From the NCBI GenBank assembly GCA_963928055.1, contig CAWVDN010000003.1:1-64000 (forward strand): a stretch of DNA of 64,000 nucleotides, read 5' to 3'. This document shows positions 7,419 to 16,376 of this stretch, piece after piece (positions within the stretch are counted from its first letter, which is position 1; each line of letters opens with the position of its first letter). The DNA is from Scatomonas sp963928055 (lineage in GTDB: Bacteria; Bacillota; Clostridia; Lachnospirales; Lachnospiraceae). The position numbers and the translations under genes were made by a program. Under the pieces are notes generated by a model, which was given only the letters and a program-made list of their open reading frames with translations, had not been told where the DNA came from and searched no databases.

Positions 7419-9038
7419 ATGTTAAGACAAGCCACCCAAAACCTCATTACCGCCCTTTATCCGAGATTGTCCCATGAGGACGAATTGCAAGGTGAGAGTA
7501 ATTCCATATCGAACCAAAAAAGGATACTCGAAGCCTTTGCAAAACAGAATGGCTTTACCAACCTGCGCTGGTACACCGACGACGGCTTTTCCGGCGCGAA
7601 CTTCCAGCGCCCCGGTTTTCAAGCCATGCTTGCAGACATTGAAGCCGGGAAAGTGGGTACGGTCATCGTCAAGGACATGAGCCGGTTAGGGCGAAACTAC
7701 TTGCAGGTAGGGTTTTACACGGAAATGCTGTTCCCTCAAAAGGGAGTGCGTTTTATCGCTGTCAACGACAATGTGGACAGCGCAAACGGCGGCATGGACA
7801 ACGATTTTACCCCTCTGCGAAATCTGTTCAACGAATGGCTGGTGAGAGATACGAGCAAGAAAATCAAAGCAGTAAAACGAGCAAAAGGCATGAGCGGCAA
7901 GCCCGTTACCAGCAAGCCGGTCTATGGCTATCTCATGGACGAGGACGAGAACTATCTCGTTGACGAGGAAACCGCGCCGGTTGTCCAGCAGATATACCAG
8001 CTTTGCCTTGCCGGGAATGGCCCGACCAAGATTGCCCGTATGCTTACGGAGCAGCAAATCCCTACGCCGGGAACGCTGGAATACCGCAGGACGGGCAGCA
8101 CCCGCCGCTACCACCCCGGCTATGAGTGCAAATGGGCGACGAACACCGTTGTTCATATCCTCGAAAACCGGGAGTACACCGGCTGTCTGGTAAACTTCAA
8201 GACGGAGAAGCCCTCTTACAAGGTCAAGCACAGTGTAGAGAACCCCGTAGAGAAGCAGGCCATTTTTGAGAACCACCATGAGCCTATCATAGACCGGGAA
8301 ACATGGGAGCGCGTGCAGGAGTTACGCAAGCAGCGCAAACGCCCGAACCGCTATGATGAAGTGGGGCTGTTCTCCGGTATGCTGTTCTGCGCCGACTGCG
8401 GTCATGTGATGTACCAGCAGCGGTATCAGAACAAGAACCGCAAGCAGGACTGTTACATCTGCGGCAGCTACAAGAAGCGCACCCGCGACTGTACGGCGCA
8501 CTTTATCCGCACCGACCTGTTGACCGCCGGTGTCCTCTCCAATCTCCGGCAAGTGACCGAATACGCCGCCAAGCACGAGAGCCGCTTTGTGAAGCTGCTT
8601 ATCCAGCAGAACGAGATCGGCGGCAAGAGAAAGACCGCCGCAGCCACCAAGCAGCTTGAACAGGCGCAGGAGCGCATTGCCGAAGTGAGCCGCATTATCA
8701 AGCGGCTGTATGAGGACAATGTGAACGGCAAAATCAGCGACGAGCGTTTCATGGAACTGTCGGCAGACTATGAGCAGGAACAGCGGGAACTGAAAGACCG
8801 CGCCGCCGCTTTGCAGGCCGAACTGGACAAGTCGCAGGCCGCCACCGTCAACGCGGAAAAGTTTATGGGTATCGTCCGAAAGCACCTTGCCTTTGAGGAA
8901 CTTACCCCCACCCTCTTGCGGGAAATGATTGAGAAAATCGTCGTGCATGAGTGTAGCTATGACGAGAACGGCACCCGCAGGCAGGACATTGAGATTTATT
9001 ACAGCTTTGTCGGCAAGATTGACTTGCCCGAAGCCTAA
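7419..9038 (+). CDS. tnpX: Large serine recombinase, TnpX type
   Basis: The 539-residue protein has the serine recombinase catalytic domain, with the nucleophile in LYPRLSHEDE near residue 18 and the conserved NSISNQ, DGFSGANFQRPGF and VKDMSRLGRN segments. The recombinase domain follows, then a zinc ribbon (CADCGHVMYQQ...CICGSYKK, about residues 328-350), a coiled coil and the C-terminal end. TnpX-type enzymes excise and integrate Tn4451-like elements as circles at GA dinucleotides. It is the last gene before the right end. An upstream palindrome suggests regulated expression. Confidence 0.9.
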   Translation: MLRQATQNLITALYPRLSHEDELQGESNSISNQKRILEAFAKQNGFTNLRWYTDDGFSGANFQRPGFQAMLADIEAGKVGTVIVKDMSRLGRNYLQVGFYTEMLFPQKGVRFIAVNDNVDSANGGMDNDFTPLRNLFNEWLVRDTSKKIKAVKRAKGMSGKPVTSKPVYGYLMDEDENYLVDEETAPVVQQIYQLCLAGNGPTKIARMLTEQQIPTPGTLEYRRTGSTRRYHPGYECKWATNTVVHILENREYTGCLVNFKTEKPSYKVKHSVENPVEKQAIFENHHEPIIDRETWERVQELRKQRKRPNRYDEVGLFSGMLFCADCGHVMYQQRYQNKNRKQDCYICGSYKKRTRDCTAHFIRTDLLTAGVLSNLRQVTEYAAKHESRFVKLLIQQNEIGGKRKTAAATKQLEQAQERIAEVSRIIKRLYEDNVNGKISDERFMELSADYEQEQRELKDRAAALQAELDKSQAATVNAEKFMGIVRKHLAFEELTPTLLREMIEKIVVHECSYDENGTRRQDIEIYYSFVGKIDLPEA

Positions 9039-9045
9039 CGCCCGA

Positions 9046-9078
9046 CCTATCCGACACAATGGCCAAGTGCCGGATAGG
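9046..9078 (+). terminator. Hairpin after tnpX, possible terminator
   Basis: CCTATCCG and CGGATAGG form an 8-bp stem extended by CAC/GTG inside the loop, followed after several bases by a T-rich run (attttttac). It lies between the tnpX stop and the element end, so it may end the recombinase transcript or form part of the recombination site. Confidence 0.45.
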
Positions 9079-9124
9079 AACGGCAAAATTTTTTACACTT
9101 CTATTACTTCTTTATCACACATAA

Positions 9125-9217
9125 GCAAAGAGCCAGGGAATCAAACAGCTGATGAGCGGCGGCGGGGTAATCCTGATTGGAACCCAGCTGATCCCGCTTC
9201 TCAGCAGCTTATTTTAG
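9125..9217 (+). pseudogene. 3' remnant of Maff2 (VirB2/TrbC-like pilin) gene split by the IME
   Basis: The 30 codons before the TAG at 9215 read AKSQGIKQLMSGGG then VILIGTQLIPLLSSLF, which is the conserved C-terminal end of Maff2 proteins, the small two-helix VirB2-like subunits encoded just before VirB6 in these ICEs. A stop codon directly upstream (9122-9124) and the missing N-terminal half mark the insertion point of the mobilizable element. Loss of this pilin-like protein should impair conjugation unless the IME excises precisely. Confidence 0.8.
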
Positions 9218-9235
9218 AGGAAGGAGTAATTATCC

Positions 9236-10108
9236 ATGTTCGATCAGATCTTTGATGCGATTGAAGAGTGGATGAGGGGACTCCTCACAGGGATCATTCA
9301 TTCCAACCTGGACCGGATGTTTACCGATGTCAACGAAAAGACCAGTGAGATCGCCGTTCAGGTTGGACAGACCCCGCAGGGCTGGAACAGCAGCATATTC
9401 AGTATGATCGAAAACTTATCGGAAACGGTGATCCTGCCGATTGCAGGGATCATCATCACATTTGTGCTCTGCTATGAGCTGATCAGTATGATCACAGAGA
9501 AAAACAACATGCATGACGTCGATACATGGATGTTCTTCAAGTACTTTGTAAAGATGTGGATCGCGGTCTATCTGGTCAGCAATACATTTACCATTACGAT
9601 GGCCGTATTTGATGTAGGGCAAAGTGTGGTCAATTCTGCGGCAGGTGTGATCACCGGAAGTACAGAAATTGATATCAGTTCTGTGCTGACAGACTTGGAC
9701 ACAGCACTGGAAGCTATGGAGATCGGGGAACTGGTCGTTCTGGTGCTGGAAACGCTGATCGTCAGCTTTGGCATGAAGATCATGAGTGTTCTGATCACGG
9801 TGATCCTGTATGGTCGAATGATCGAGATTTATCTGTATACTTCAATCGCCCCGATTCCATTTGCTACTATGACCAACCGCGAATGGGGACAGATCGGGAC
9901 CAATTATTTCCGGGGGCTTTTTGCCCTGGCGTTCCAGGCATTCCTGATGATGGTATGCGTGGCAATCTATTCCATACTGGTGGCGGGCGTCCAGTATTCG
10001 GATAACTTAAGTTCCTCTCTCTTCGGAGTGATGGCTTACACGGTTGTGCTGTGTTTCAGCCTGTTCAAGACAGGGGCACTCAGCAAATCAATTTTTAATG
10101 CCCATTAA
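9236..10108 (+). CDS. VirB6/TrbL-like conjugal transfer membrane protein (CD1112 family)
   Basis: A 290-residue integral membrane protein with an amphipathic N-terminus and about five or six hydrophobic segments (for example at residues 62-84, 105-130, 166-190, 235-258 and 265-282). The order maff2-virB6-prgI-virB4 identifies it as the polytopic inner-membrane channel component of the type IV secretion system. The ATG follows GAGGAAGGAG and lies 18 bases after the maff2 stop. Because the IME inserted upstream, its usual promoter may be cut off. Confidence 0.85.
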   Translation: MFDQIFDAIEEWMRGLLTGIIHSNLDRMFTDVNEKTSEIAVQVGQTPQGWNSSIFSMIENLSETVILPIAGIIITFVLCYELISMITEKNNMHDVDTWMFFKYFVKMWIAVYLVSNTFTITMAVFDVGQSVVNSAAGVITGSTEIDISSVLTDLDTALEAMEIGELVVLVLETLIVSFGMKIMSVLITVILYGRMIEIYLYTSIAPIPFATMTNREWGQIGTNYFRGLFALAFQAFLMMVCVAIYSILVAGVQYSDNLSSSLFGVMAYTVVLCFSLFKTGALSKSIFNAH

Positions 10109-10132
10109 ATTTCAGGAAGGAGGATTTGGACG

Positions 10133-10522
10133 ATGGCTTATGTCAGTGTTCCAAAAGATTTAACAAAAGTAAAGAATAAGGTGGCGTTTAACCTGACTAA
10201 GCGGCAGCTGATCTGTATCGCGGCGGGAGCGGCGGCAGGAATTCCTTTTTATTTCCTTACAAGAGGCGTTCTGGGGAACAGCAATGCTGCTACAATTATG
10301 GTCCTGCTGATGCTGCCGGCCTTTCTTTTCGCTATGTACGAAAAGGACGGCATGCATCTGGAAGAGGTGCTGATCCATATGATCCGTGTCAAATGGCTGC
10401 GTCCGGCAGTCAGAAAATATGAAACGGAAAATTATTTTGAGACAGATCCGGGAAAGTCCGTGTCTGTGACAGTAAAAAAATCGGAGAAGGGAGGAAAGAA
10501 CCTTGGCAGAAAGAAGCGGTAA
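10133..10522 (+). CDS. PrgI-family (VirB3-like) conjugation protein
   Basis: The 129-residue protein has two central membrane helices (about residues 28-44 and 53-68) and the conserved PrgI frame: VPKDLTKVKNKVAFNLTKRQL at the N-terminus and a cytoplasmic tail with VKWLRPAVRKYETENYFE. PrgI is the Gram-positive counterpart of VirB3 and works with the VirB4 ATPase, which is the next gene and overlaps it by 20 bases. A good ribosome-binding site (AAGGAGGA) precedes the ATG. Confidence 0.85.
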   Translation: MAYVSVPKDLTKVKNKVAFNLTKRQLICIAAGAAAGIPFYFLTRGVLGNSNAATIMVLLMLPAFLFAMYEKDGMHLEEVLIHMIRVKWLRPAVRKYETENYFETDPGKSVSVTVKKSEKGGKNLGRKKR

Positions 10523-12959
10523 GAAACGGCGTCTGGAAAAGCGCCGGGCTAAAGAAGAGAAGAAAGCTGCGAAACAGCAGGCGGCTTTGAAAGCCGCGGA
10601 AAAAGGCAGCCGTAAAGCTTCACGCGGCAAGGCAGATCAGAAGGAGAAGCAGAAAGAAGAGAAAAGGATATCTGCACAGAGGACGATTGCCTATAAGGAA
10701 ATGGCAAAGGACGGGATCTGCAGGGTGCATGATAAATGTTATTCCAAAACAATCCGGTTTTCGGATATCAATTATCAGCTGGCTCAGAACGATGATAAAA
10801 ATGCGATCTTTGAAAACTGGTGCGATTTTCTGAACTATTTTGACAGCAGTATCCATTTTCAGCTTAGCTTTATCAATCAGAAGAGCAGCATGAAGGAATT
10901 TGAAAAGGTGATCCGGATCCGCCGGAGGCATGATGAATTTGATGAGATCCGGAGAGAATACGCCCGGATGTTGCATCGGCAGCTTGCAAAAGGGAATAAC
11001 GGCCTGGTGAAATCCAAGTATATCACTTTTTCCATAGAGGCGGATAATATCCGGGAGGCAAAGCCAAAATTGGAGCGTATAGAGACTGATATCCTGAATA
11101 ATTTTAAAATCCTGGGTGTTTCCGCAGAACCGTTAAATGGAGCGGAACGATTGAGGATCCTGCGCCAGATACTGAATCCGGACGAGCTGGGGGATATCCC
11201 GTTCGATTATGGGGCTATGGTTCATAGCGGGCTCTCTACAAAAGATTATGTGGCGCCTACCAGTTTTGTGTTCAAGGACGGAAAGACGTTCCAGATGGGA
11301 AATACCATCGGCGCAGTTTCGTACCTGCAGATCCTGGCGCCGGAACTTACCGATAAGATGTTGGCGGAGTTTTTGGACTTGGATAAAAATCTGATCGTCA
11401 ATCTGCATGTGCAGTCTGTGGATCAGGTAAAGGCAATTAAGCTGGTGAAAGGGAAAATGACGGATATCAACCGGATGAAGATCGAAGAGCAGAAAAAGGC
11501 GGTCCGCTCCGGCTACGATATGGATATCATCCCATCGGATCTGAACACTTACGGCGGCGAGGCAAAACGACTGCTGGAAGATTTGCAGAGCAGAAACGAA
11601 AGGATGTTTCTTGTAACGGTATTGTTCCTGAATACTGCAAAGACAAAGCAGGCACTGGATAATGCCATCCTGCAGACGGCAGGGATCGCACAAAAATATA
11701 ACTGTATCTTAAGACGGCTGGATTATCAGCAGGAGGAAGGGGTGATGAGCAGCCTTCCTCTGGGAGTGGGCCATGTGCCGATCAAGAGGGCTCTGACAAC
11801 TACGAGCACAGCAATTTTCGTTCCTTTTACAAGTCAGGAGCTTTTTATGGAAGGGGAGTCGTTATACTACGGTTTAAATGCATTGTCCAACAACATGATT
11901 ATGGTGGACAGAAAAAAATTGAAGAATCCTAATGGGCTGATCCTTGGTACGCCTGGATCCGGAAAATCATTTGCCGCGAAGCGTGAAATCACCAACGCCT
12001 TCTGTATCACGCAGGATGATATCATTATCGGAGATCCGGAGGGGGAGTATTATCCTCTTGTGCACGCCTTAGGAGGGCAGGTGATCCATATTTCACCTAC
12101 CAGTAAAGACTACATTAATCCTATGGATATCAACATGGATTATTCTGATGATGATAACCCACTGGGTGTAAAATCAGATTTTGTCCTGTCGCTGTGTGAA
12201 TTGATCATGGGAAGCAGAAATGGCATCGAGGCAGAGGAAAAATCGGTAATCGACCGCTGTCTCCCGCTTGTATATCAGAAGTATTTTTCTGATCCAAGGC
12301 CGGAGAATATGCCTGTGCTGGGAGACCTTTACGATTGTCTCCGGAAGCAGAAAGAACCCCAGGCGCAGAGGATTGCCACAGCACTTGAGATCTATGTGAA
12401 TGGATCATTGAATGTCTTTAATCACAGGACCAATGTGGAACTTAACAACCGGATCGTATGCTATGATGTGAAAGATTTGGGAAAACAGCTGAAGAAGCTG
12501 GGAATGCTGATCGTCCAGGATCAGGTCTGGAACCGGGTGACGGTCAACCGGGCCAGCCATAAGGCAACGCGATATTATATAGATGAATTCCATCTTCTTT
12601 TGAAGGAAGAACAGACAGCGGCCTACAGTATAGAAATCTGGAAAAGGTTCAGGAAATGGGGAGGCATCCCGACCGGGATCACTCAGAATATCAAAGACCT
12701 GCTGGCAAGCCGTGAGATTGAAAATATTTTTGAGAACAGTGATTTCATCCTGATGCTCAACCAGGCCGCCGGCGACCGGCAGATTCTGGCGAAACAGCTG
12801 AATATTTCGCCGTATCAGCTGTCCTATGTGACCAATTCAGGAGAAGGCGAAGGACTTTTGTTTTATGGCAGTACGATCATTCCGTTTAAGGATAAGTTTG
12901 ATAAGAGCCTGAAACTGTATTCCCTGATGACGACAAAACCAGAAGAAGTTAAAGATTAA
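10503..12959 (+). CDS. VirB4-like conjugation ATPase (CD1110 family)
   Basis: The 818-residue protein begins with a TTG inside the end of prgI. A very basic N-terminal tail of about 65 residues precedes the VirB4/CagE core. Walker A is GTPGSGKSFAAK near residue 485, the Walker B-like segment is IIGDPEGEY, and a second conserved stretch is YYIDEFHLLL near residue 690. VirB4 powers assembly of the channel and substrate transfer at the inner membrane. Length is typical. A terminator-like hairpin follows its stop, so genes downstream may be expressed less or from other promoters. Confidence 0.9.
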   Translation: MAERSGKKRRLEKRRAKEEKKAAKQQAALKAAEKGSRKASRGKADQKEKQKEEKRISAQRTIAYKEMAKDGICRVHDKCYSKTIRFSDINYQLAQNDDKNAIFENWCDFLNYFDSSIHFQLSFINQKSSMKEFEKVIRIRRRHDEFDEIRREYARMLHRQLAKGNNGLVKSKYITFSIEADNIREAKPKLERIETDILNNFKILGVSAEPLNGAERLRILRQILNPDELGDIPFDYGAMVHSGLSTKDYVAPTSFVFKDGKTFQMGNTIGAVSYLQILAPELTDKMLAEFLDLDKNLIVNLHVQSVDQVKAIKLVKGKMTDINRMKIEEQKKAVRSGYDMDIIPSDLNTYGGEAKRLLEDLQSRNERMFLVTVLFLNTAKTKQALDNAILQTAGIAQKYNCILRRLDYQQEEGVMSSLPLGVGHVPIKRALTTTSTAIFVPFTSQELFMEGESLYYGLNALSNNMIMVDRKKLKNPNGLILGTPGSGKSFAAKREITNAFCITQDDIIIGDPEGEYYPLVHALGGQVIHISPTSKDYINPMDINMDYSDDDNPLGVKSDFVLSLCELIMGSRNGIEAEEKSVIDRCLPLVYQKYFSDPRPENMPVLGDLYDCLRKQKEPQAQRIATALEIYVNGSLNVFNHRTNVELNNRIVCYDVKDLGKQLKKLGMLIVQDQVWNRVTVNRASHKATRYYIDEFHLLLKEEQTAAYSIEIWKRFRKWGGIPTGITQNIKDLLASREIENIFENSDFILMLNQAAGDRQILAKQLNISPYQLSYVTNSGEGEGLLFYGSTIIPFKDKFDKSLKLYSLMTTKPEEVKD

Positions 12960-12961
12960 CC

Positions 12962-12998
12962 GACCATTTACCGTTTCCAGTAAATGGTCTTTCTTTTT
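12962..12998 (+). terminator. Terminator/attenuator after virB4
   Basis: A perfect 10-bp stem (GACCATTTAC with GTAAATGGTC) and 8-base loop is followed by a T-rich run. It lies inside the transfer operon, so it probably lowers rather than abolishes expression of the next genes. The ATG at 12984, the first in the next open frame, lies in the right arm of this stem. Confidence 0.75.
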
Positions 12999-13016
12999 GC
13001 AAAGGAGGTGGAAAGT

Positions 13017-15281
13017 CTGGCAGGAGTGAAATATACCGCTAAAGAAAAAACGGTACAGAAGATGACCAGGGATGGTCTGGCGGAAGAACATATCGGAGAT
13101 GGTCAGAAAAAAGATGTGCCGGATAAAAGCAGGGGGCGTCCGTCCGCCAGATTTGAAAAACAGATCCGGGAGGCGTCTCTTCGACAGGAGGAGGTATCTG
13201 CAGAAGAAAGCGTTGATGGCTCCAGATTGGAGCGGCGCATATCAGTAGATGGAGATCCGCAAAGCAGACAGCGGACAACTGCAGACAGTGAAAAGGTAAG
13301 GAATCGGTCGAAAAAAATCCGGGATCATGAGACGGTTCCGGACACAGACGGACTGGATGGTCAGAAATCCCAGATCAAAACCAGACAGAAAAAGGCCCGT
13401 CTGAAAGAAGAACAGGCAAAATCCGGACGTCTGGCTTTTGATGATGAAGGAAGCCAGATGGTCCGGGGTGCCGGAATGGGAGTAGGACGCAAGGCCGCAG
13501 GAGCAGCGGCATCTGCCGCTTCGGTATATGTTCATGTGAAAGCATCAGAGGAAGCGGATGATAACGCTGCTGTAGATGCTGCTTCGGCTGGGGAGCTGAT
13601 GACAGAACGGGCTGCGGTCAGCCTGAAACATACTCAGGACCGGAATAAAAGAGCGGACGTCCGAGCCAGCCGTCAGGAGCTTCATATGGAGAGCGCTTCG
13701 GAAAGCAGGTTGAAATTTACGCAGGCAGGGCAGGACGGGACAGGAAGTACCTCTTCTAATAAGAAGAAGCAGGAAGACCGCCAGACTGTTTTGAACCGTT
13801 TTTTTCAGCGGAAACGCTATAAAGAAGCTTATCAGTCTGCGAGAAGCGGGGCGTCCTCAGGGAAAGAAGGAGCCTCAAAAGCGGCTGCTACGGCCGAGAC
13901 TATGACCACTAAGGCAAAGAACGCCTTAAAAGAAGTGGCAAGAAGGAATCATGCAGTATTTGCCGTCTTGGGAATTTTTGGACTTCTCTTCCTTTTGATC
14001 GCCGTGGCCTTTTCCAGCTGCAGCGCTTCGGTACAGGGGAGCGGATCTGTCATCGGGATTACTACATATCCAAGCTCAGACGAAGATATTTATGCGGCAG
14101 AGAACGCCTATGCTGCGTTGGAAGCGGCACTGAATGAACAGATTAACCAGATGGAGTCCACGCATCCCGATTATGATGAATACAACTATAACGTGAGTGA
14201 GATTTCTCATAATCCTTATCATCTGATCTCATACCTGACTGCGAAATACGGAGACTGGACCTATGCCGATGTAGAGGCGGAGATTGAAGCTTTGTTTTCG
14301 GAGCAGTATTCCCTCCATACAGAAGGACGGACAGAGACCATGACGGAGACCCGGACGGTGCGTGTAGGAGAGTCATTAGGACAGGTAGTCACGAGCGGCT
14401 ACTGCAGCTGTTCCATCTGCTGCGGTCAATGGTCCGGCGGACCGACCGCCAGCGGAGTTTATCCCACAGCCAATCATACCCTGGCGGTGGATGCCTCTAA
14501 CCCAATCGTCCCGATGGGAACAAAAGTTGTGATGAATGGTGTGGAATACACCGTAGAAGATACCGGGGCTTTTGACCGGTACGGTGTAGATTTTGATGTT
14601 TATTATGACGATCATGCATCCGCTTCCGCGCATGGGCACAAGACCTGGGAATGTTATCTGGCTGATGATAACGGGACCAATGAGGTAACTGTGACAGATA
14701 CCAGGACAGTCAAAATCCTGTATGTGACGCTCACAAACCAGGGGCTTGACGCTATAGTGCGGGAAAACCTGGATGAGGAACAGATGATTCTTTACAATGC
14801 GCTGAATACAACGCTTGGAAACCGGGATTATCTCTGGGACAGCGGAGCAATTTCCGGAGGATCCGGGGGCATGGACTACGATATCCCGCCGGAAGCACTG
14901 GGAGATGAAGAGTTCGCCCGGATGATTCGGGAAGCGGAAAAGTATCTCGGCGTTCCTTACGTATGGGGCGGATATTCCCCGTCAGGATTTGACTGTTCCG
15001 GATTTGTTTCCTATGTAGTAAACAACTGCGGAAACGGCTGGAATTACGGACGACTGACAGCAGAAGGGCTGCGGGGACAGTGTACTTACGTGGCACCGGG
15101 AGAAGCAAAACCTGGAGATCTGATTTTCTTCCAGGGAACGTACAATACGTCCGGAGCATCTCACATCGGTATCTATGTAGGTAATGGAATGATGATCCAC
15201 TGCGGGGATCCGGTCCAGTATGCAAATATCAACAGCAGTTACTGGCAGCAGCATTTTATGTGTTACGGCAGGCTGCCATAG
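13017..15281 (+). CDS. CD1108-family cell-wall hydrolase with 3D and NlpC/P60 domains, probable CTG start
   Basis: The 754-residue protein has a highly charged cytoplasmic part of about 320 residues, one membrane helix (FAVLGIFGLLFLLIAVAF), then extracellular domains. Around residues 456-540 is a 3D/DPBB-like domain (GYCSCSICCG...AVDASNPIVPMGT...EDTGAFDRYGVDFD). Residues 640-754 form an NlpC/P60 peptidase with Cys in FDCSGF and His in SHIGIY. It should cut peptidoglycan for the transfer channel. AAAGGAGG at 13001-13008 points to CTG 13017 (product MAGVKYTAKE); the upstream ATG lies in a terminator stem and has no ribosome-binding site. Confidence 0.85.
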   Translation: MAGVKYTAKEKTVQKMTRDGLAEEHIGDGQKKDVPDKSRGRPSARFEKQIREASLRQEEVSAEESVDGSRLERRISVDGDPQSRQRTTADSEKVRNRSKKIRDHETVPDTDGLDGQKSQIKTRQKKARLKEEQAKSGRLAFDDEGSQMVRGAGMGVGRKAAGAAASAASVYVHVKASEEADDNAAVDAASAGELMTERAAVSLKHTQDRNKRADVRASRQELHMESASESRLKFTQAGQDGTGSTSSNKKKQEDRQTVLNRFFQRKRYKEAYQSARSGASSGKEGASKAAATAETMTTKAKNALKEVARRNHAVFAVLGIFGLLFLLIAVAFSSCSASVQGSGSVIGITTYPSSDEDIYAAENAYAALEAALNEQINQMESTHPDYDEYNYNVSEISHNPYHLISYLTAKYGDWTYADVEAEIEALFSEQYSLHTEGRTETMTETRTVRVGESLGQVVTSGYCSCSICCGQWSGGPTASGVYPTANHTLAVDASNPIVPMGTKVVMNGVEYTVEDTGAFDRYGVDFDVYYDDHASASAHGHKTWECYLADDNGTNEVTVTDTRTVKILYVTLTNQGLDAIVRENLDEEQMILYNALNTTLGNRDYLWDSGAISGGSGGMDYDIPPEALGDEEFARMIREAEKYLGVPYVWGGYSPSGFDCSGFVSYVVNNCGNGWNYGRLTAEGLRGQCTYVAPGEAKPGDLIFFQGTYNTSGASHIGIYVGNGMMIHCGDPVQYANINSSYWQQHFMCYGRLP

Positions 15282-15296
15282 AATGGAGGTGAGGAT

Positions 15297-15605
15297 TTGA
15301 ATAAAAAGATCAGACGGTATCTAGAAGAGATTGAGAAGACGGAGAAAAAGATCGCAGATCTCCAACAGTATCTGAAAGGGATCAAAAGCGCCTTGAAAGA
15401 GGAAGAAAATAATGAAATGATCCGGGCGATCCGGGGCATGAAGCTGGAGGGGGAAGAACTCCTCCAGTTCCTGGACGGGCTGAAAGACGGAAATGTTCGC
15501 TTTGAAGTCGGAAAGAAGACGGATGGGAGCGGAAAAGGCTCTTTCGTCCGGCAGGATTCAAATACAGAAAGAGAGGATGAGAATGATGAGAAAGAAATGG
15601 AATAA
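15297..15605 (+). CDS. DUF4315 family protein
   Basis: A 102-residue charged protein starting with TTG after GGAGGTGAGG. Its first 40 residues (IRRYLEEIEKTEKKIADLQQYLKGI) are predicted coiled coil, typical of DUF4315 proteins that always sit between the NlpC/P60 hydrolase and the DUF4366 protein in these transfer regions. Function is unknown, presumably a small cytoplasmic component of transfer. The last 23 bases overlap the next gene. Confidence 0.8.
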   Translation: MNKKIRRYLEEIEKTEKKIADLQQYLKGIKSALKEEENNEMIRAIRGMKLEGEELLQFLDGLKDGNVRFEVGKKTDGSGKGSFVRQDSNTEREDENDEKEME

Positions 15606-16311
15606 GCGGGTACTGGCTGCGGTCATGGCTGTGGCCATGATCCTGGGAACGTCAACAACAGCATTTGCCAATGCTTCTCCTCCGGAAGGGCAGGAGGCAG
15701 CACAGGAACAGTCTGCTTCGGCCGGGGAAAACGGTCAGACGGAAAATGTCCCGGCAGATGCAGCAACTGAGACACCTCAGACAGAACCGGTGCTGGAAGA
15801 AGACGGGACCGGAGGCACGGCATTTACCACTCCCGGGAACGCACAGGTGCAGGATGATATTACAGAAGATGGAAGTAAGGAGTTCCTGACAATCACGACC
15901 AAAAATAATAATACATTTTATCTTGTGATCGACAGGAGCGCATCGACTGAAAATGTCTATCTGCTTTCTCAGATCGATGAAAACGATTTGCAGGAATTTC
16001 TGAAAGACGGTGCTGTATCTGTATCAGAAAAACAGGAACCGGCTGTTGTGCTGGAAGAAGAATCCCAGACAGGAGCGTCTGCGGAAACCGGTCAGGAAAA
16101 AGAGCCGGCCGTTGAGGAGGAGCCAGAAGAGGAAGTCTCCGGCAATACTGCAGGGCTGATCGTGATTTTCCTTGCGGCAGGAGCCGGTATCGCAGCTTAT
16201 TACTTCCTTAAGATCCGGAAAAAGAAAGCGATAGAGGAAGAAGAGGATGAGGAAGGGCTTGAGCTGGACGATGGCCTGGAAACTGTGGATGAACGGGAAG
16301 AAACCAGATAA
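15583..16311 (+). CDS. DUF4366 (CD1107-family) exported transfer protein
   Basis: The 242-residue protein has a signal peptide (KRVLAAVMAVAMILGTSTTAFA). An acidic low-complexity linker follows, then the conserved DUF4366 core (FLTITTKNNNTFYLVIDR...NVYLLSQIDENDL), another acidic linker and a C-terminal membrane helix near residue 190 with a cytoplasmic tail. It is therefore an extracellular domain anchored at its C-terminus, a standard part of CTn4-like transfer regions with unknown role. ATG 15583 is chosen over 15577 by spacing from AGAGAGG. Confidence 0.8.
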   Translation: MMRKKWNKRVLAAVMAVAMILGTSTTAFANASPPEGQEAAQEQSASAGENGQTENVPADAATETPQTEPVLEEDGTGGTAFTTPGNAQVQDDITEDGSKEFLTITTKNNNTFYLVIDRSASTENVYLLSQIDENDLQEFLKDGAVSVSEKQEPAVVLEEESQTGASAETGQEKEPAVEEEPEEEVSGNTAGLIVIFLAAGAGIAAYYFLKIRKKKAIEEEEDEEGLELDDGLETVDEREETR

Positions 16312-16322
16312 AAGATTTTATG

Positions 16323-16356
16323 GAGAGGGATTGCACAAAGATCTCTCTCTTTTTTC
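16323..16356 (+). terminator. Terminator after the transfer genes
   Basis: GAGAGGGAT pairs with ATCTCTCTC (one wobble pair) around a 9-base loop and is followed by a run of T residues. It separates the secretion genes from topoisomerase III. Confidence 0.55.
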
Positions 16357-16376
16357 ATTGAAGGAGGAATAGACGT

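Larger units (their letters stand above)
1..9124 (+). mobile_element. Tn4451-like integrative mobilizable element (left end outside window)
   Basis: The segment has the gene set of Clostridial mobilizable transposons: mobC, relaxase, RepA-like protein, DnaC-like loader, tnpW and a TnpX-type large serine recombinase at the right edge. The right end is placed at about 9124 because from 9125 the sequence reads, in frame to a stop, as the conserved C-terminal end of a Maff2 pilin-like protein belonging to the ICE downstream. No matching 5' part of that gene is seen to the left, so the left end and upstream half of the target lie outside the window. The AT-rich erm, nucleotidyltransferase and peptidase genes are interpreted as cargo. 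The exact left boundary is unknown. Confidence 0.75.
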
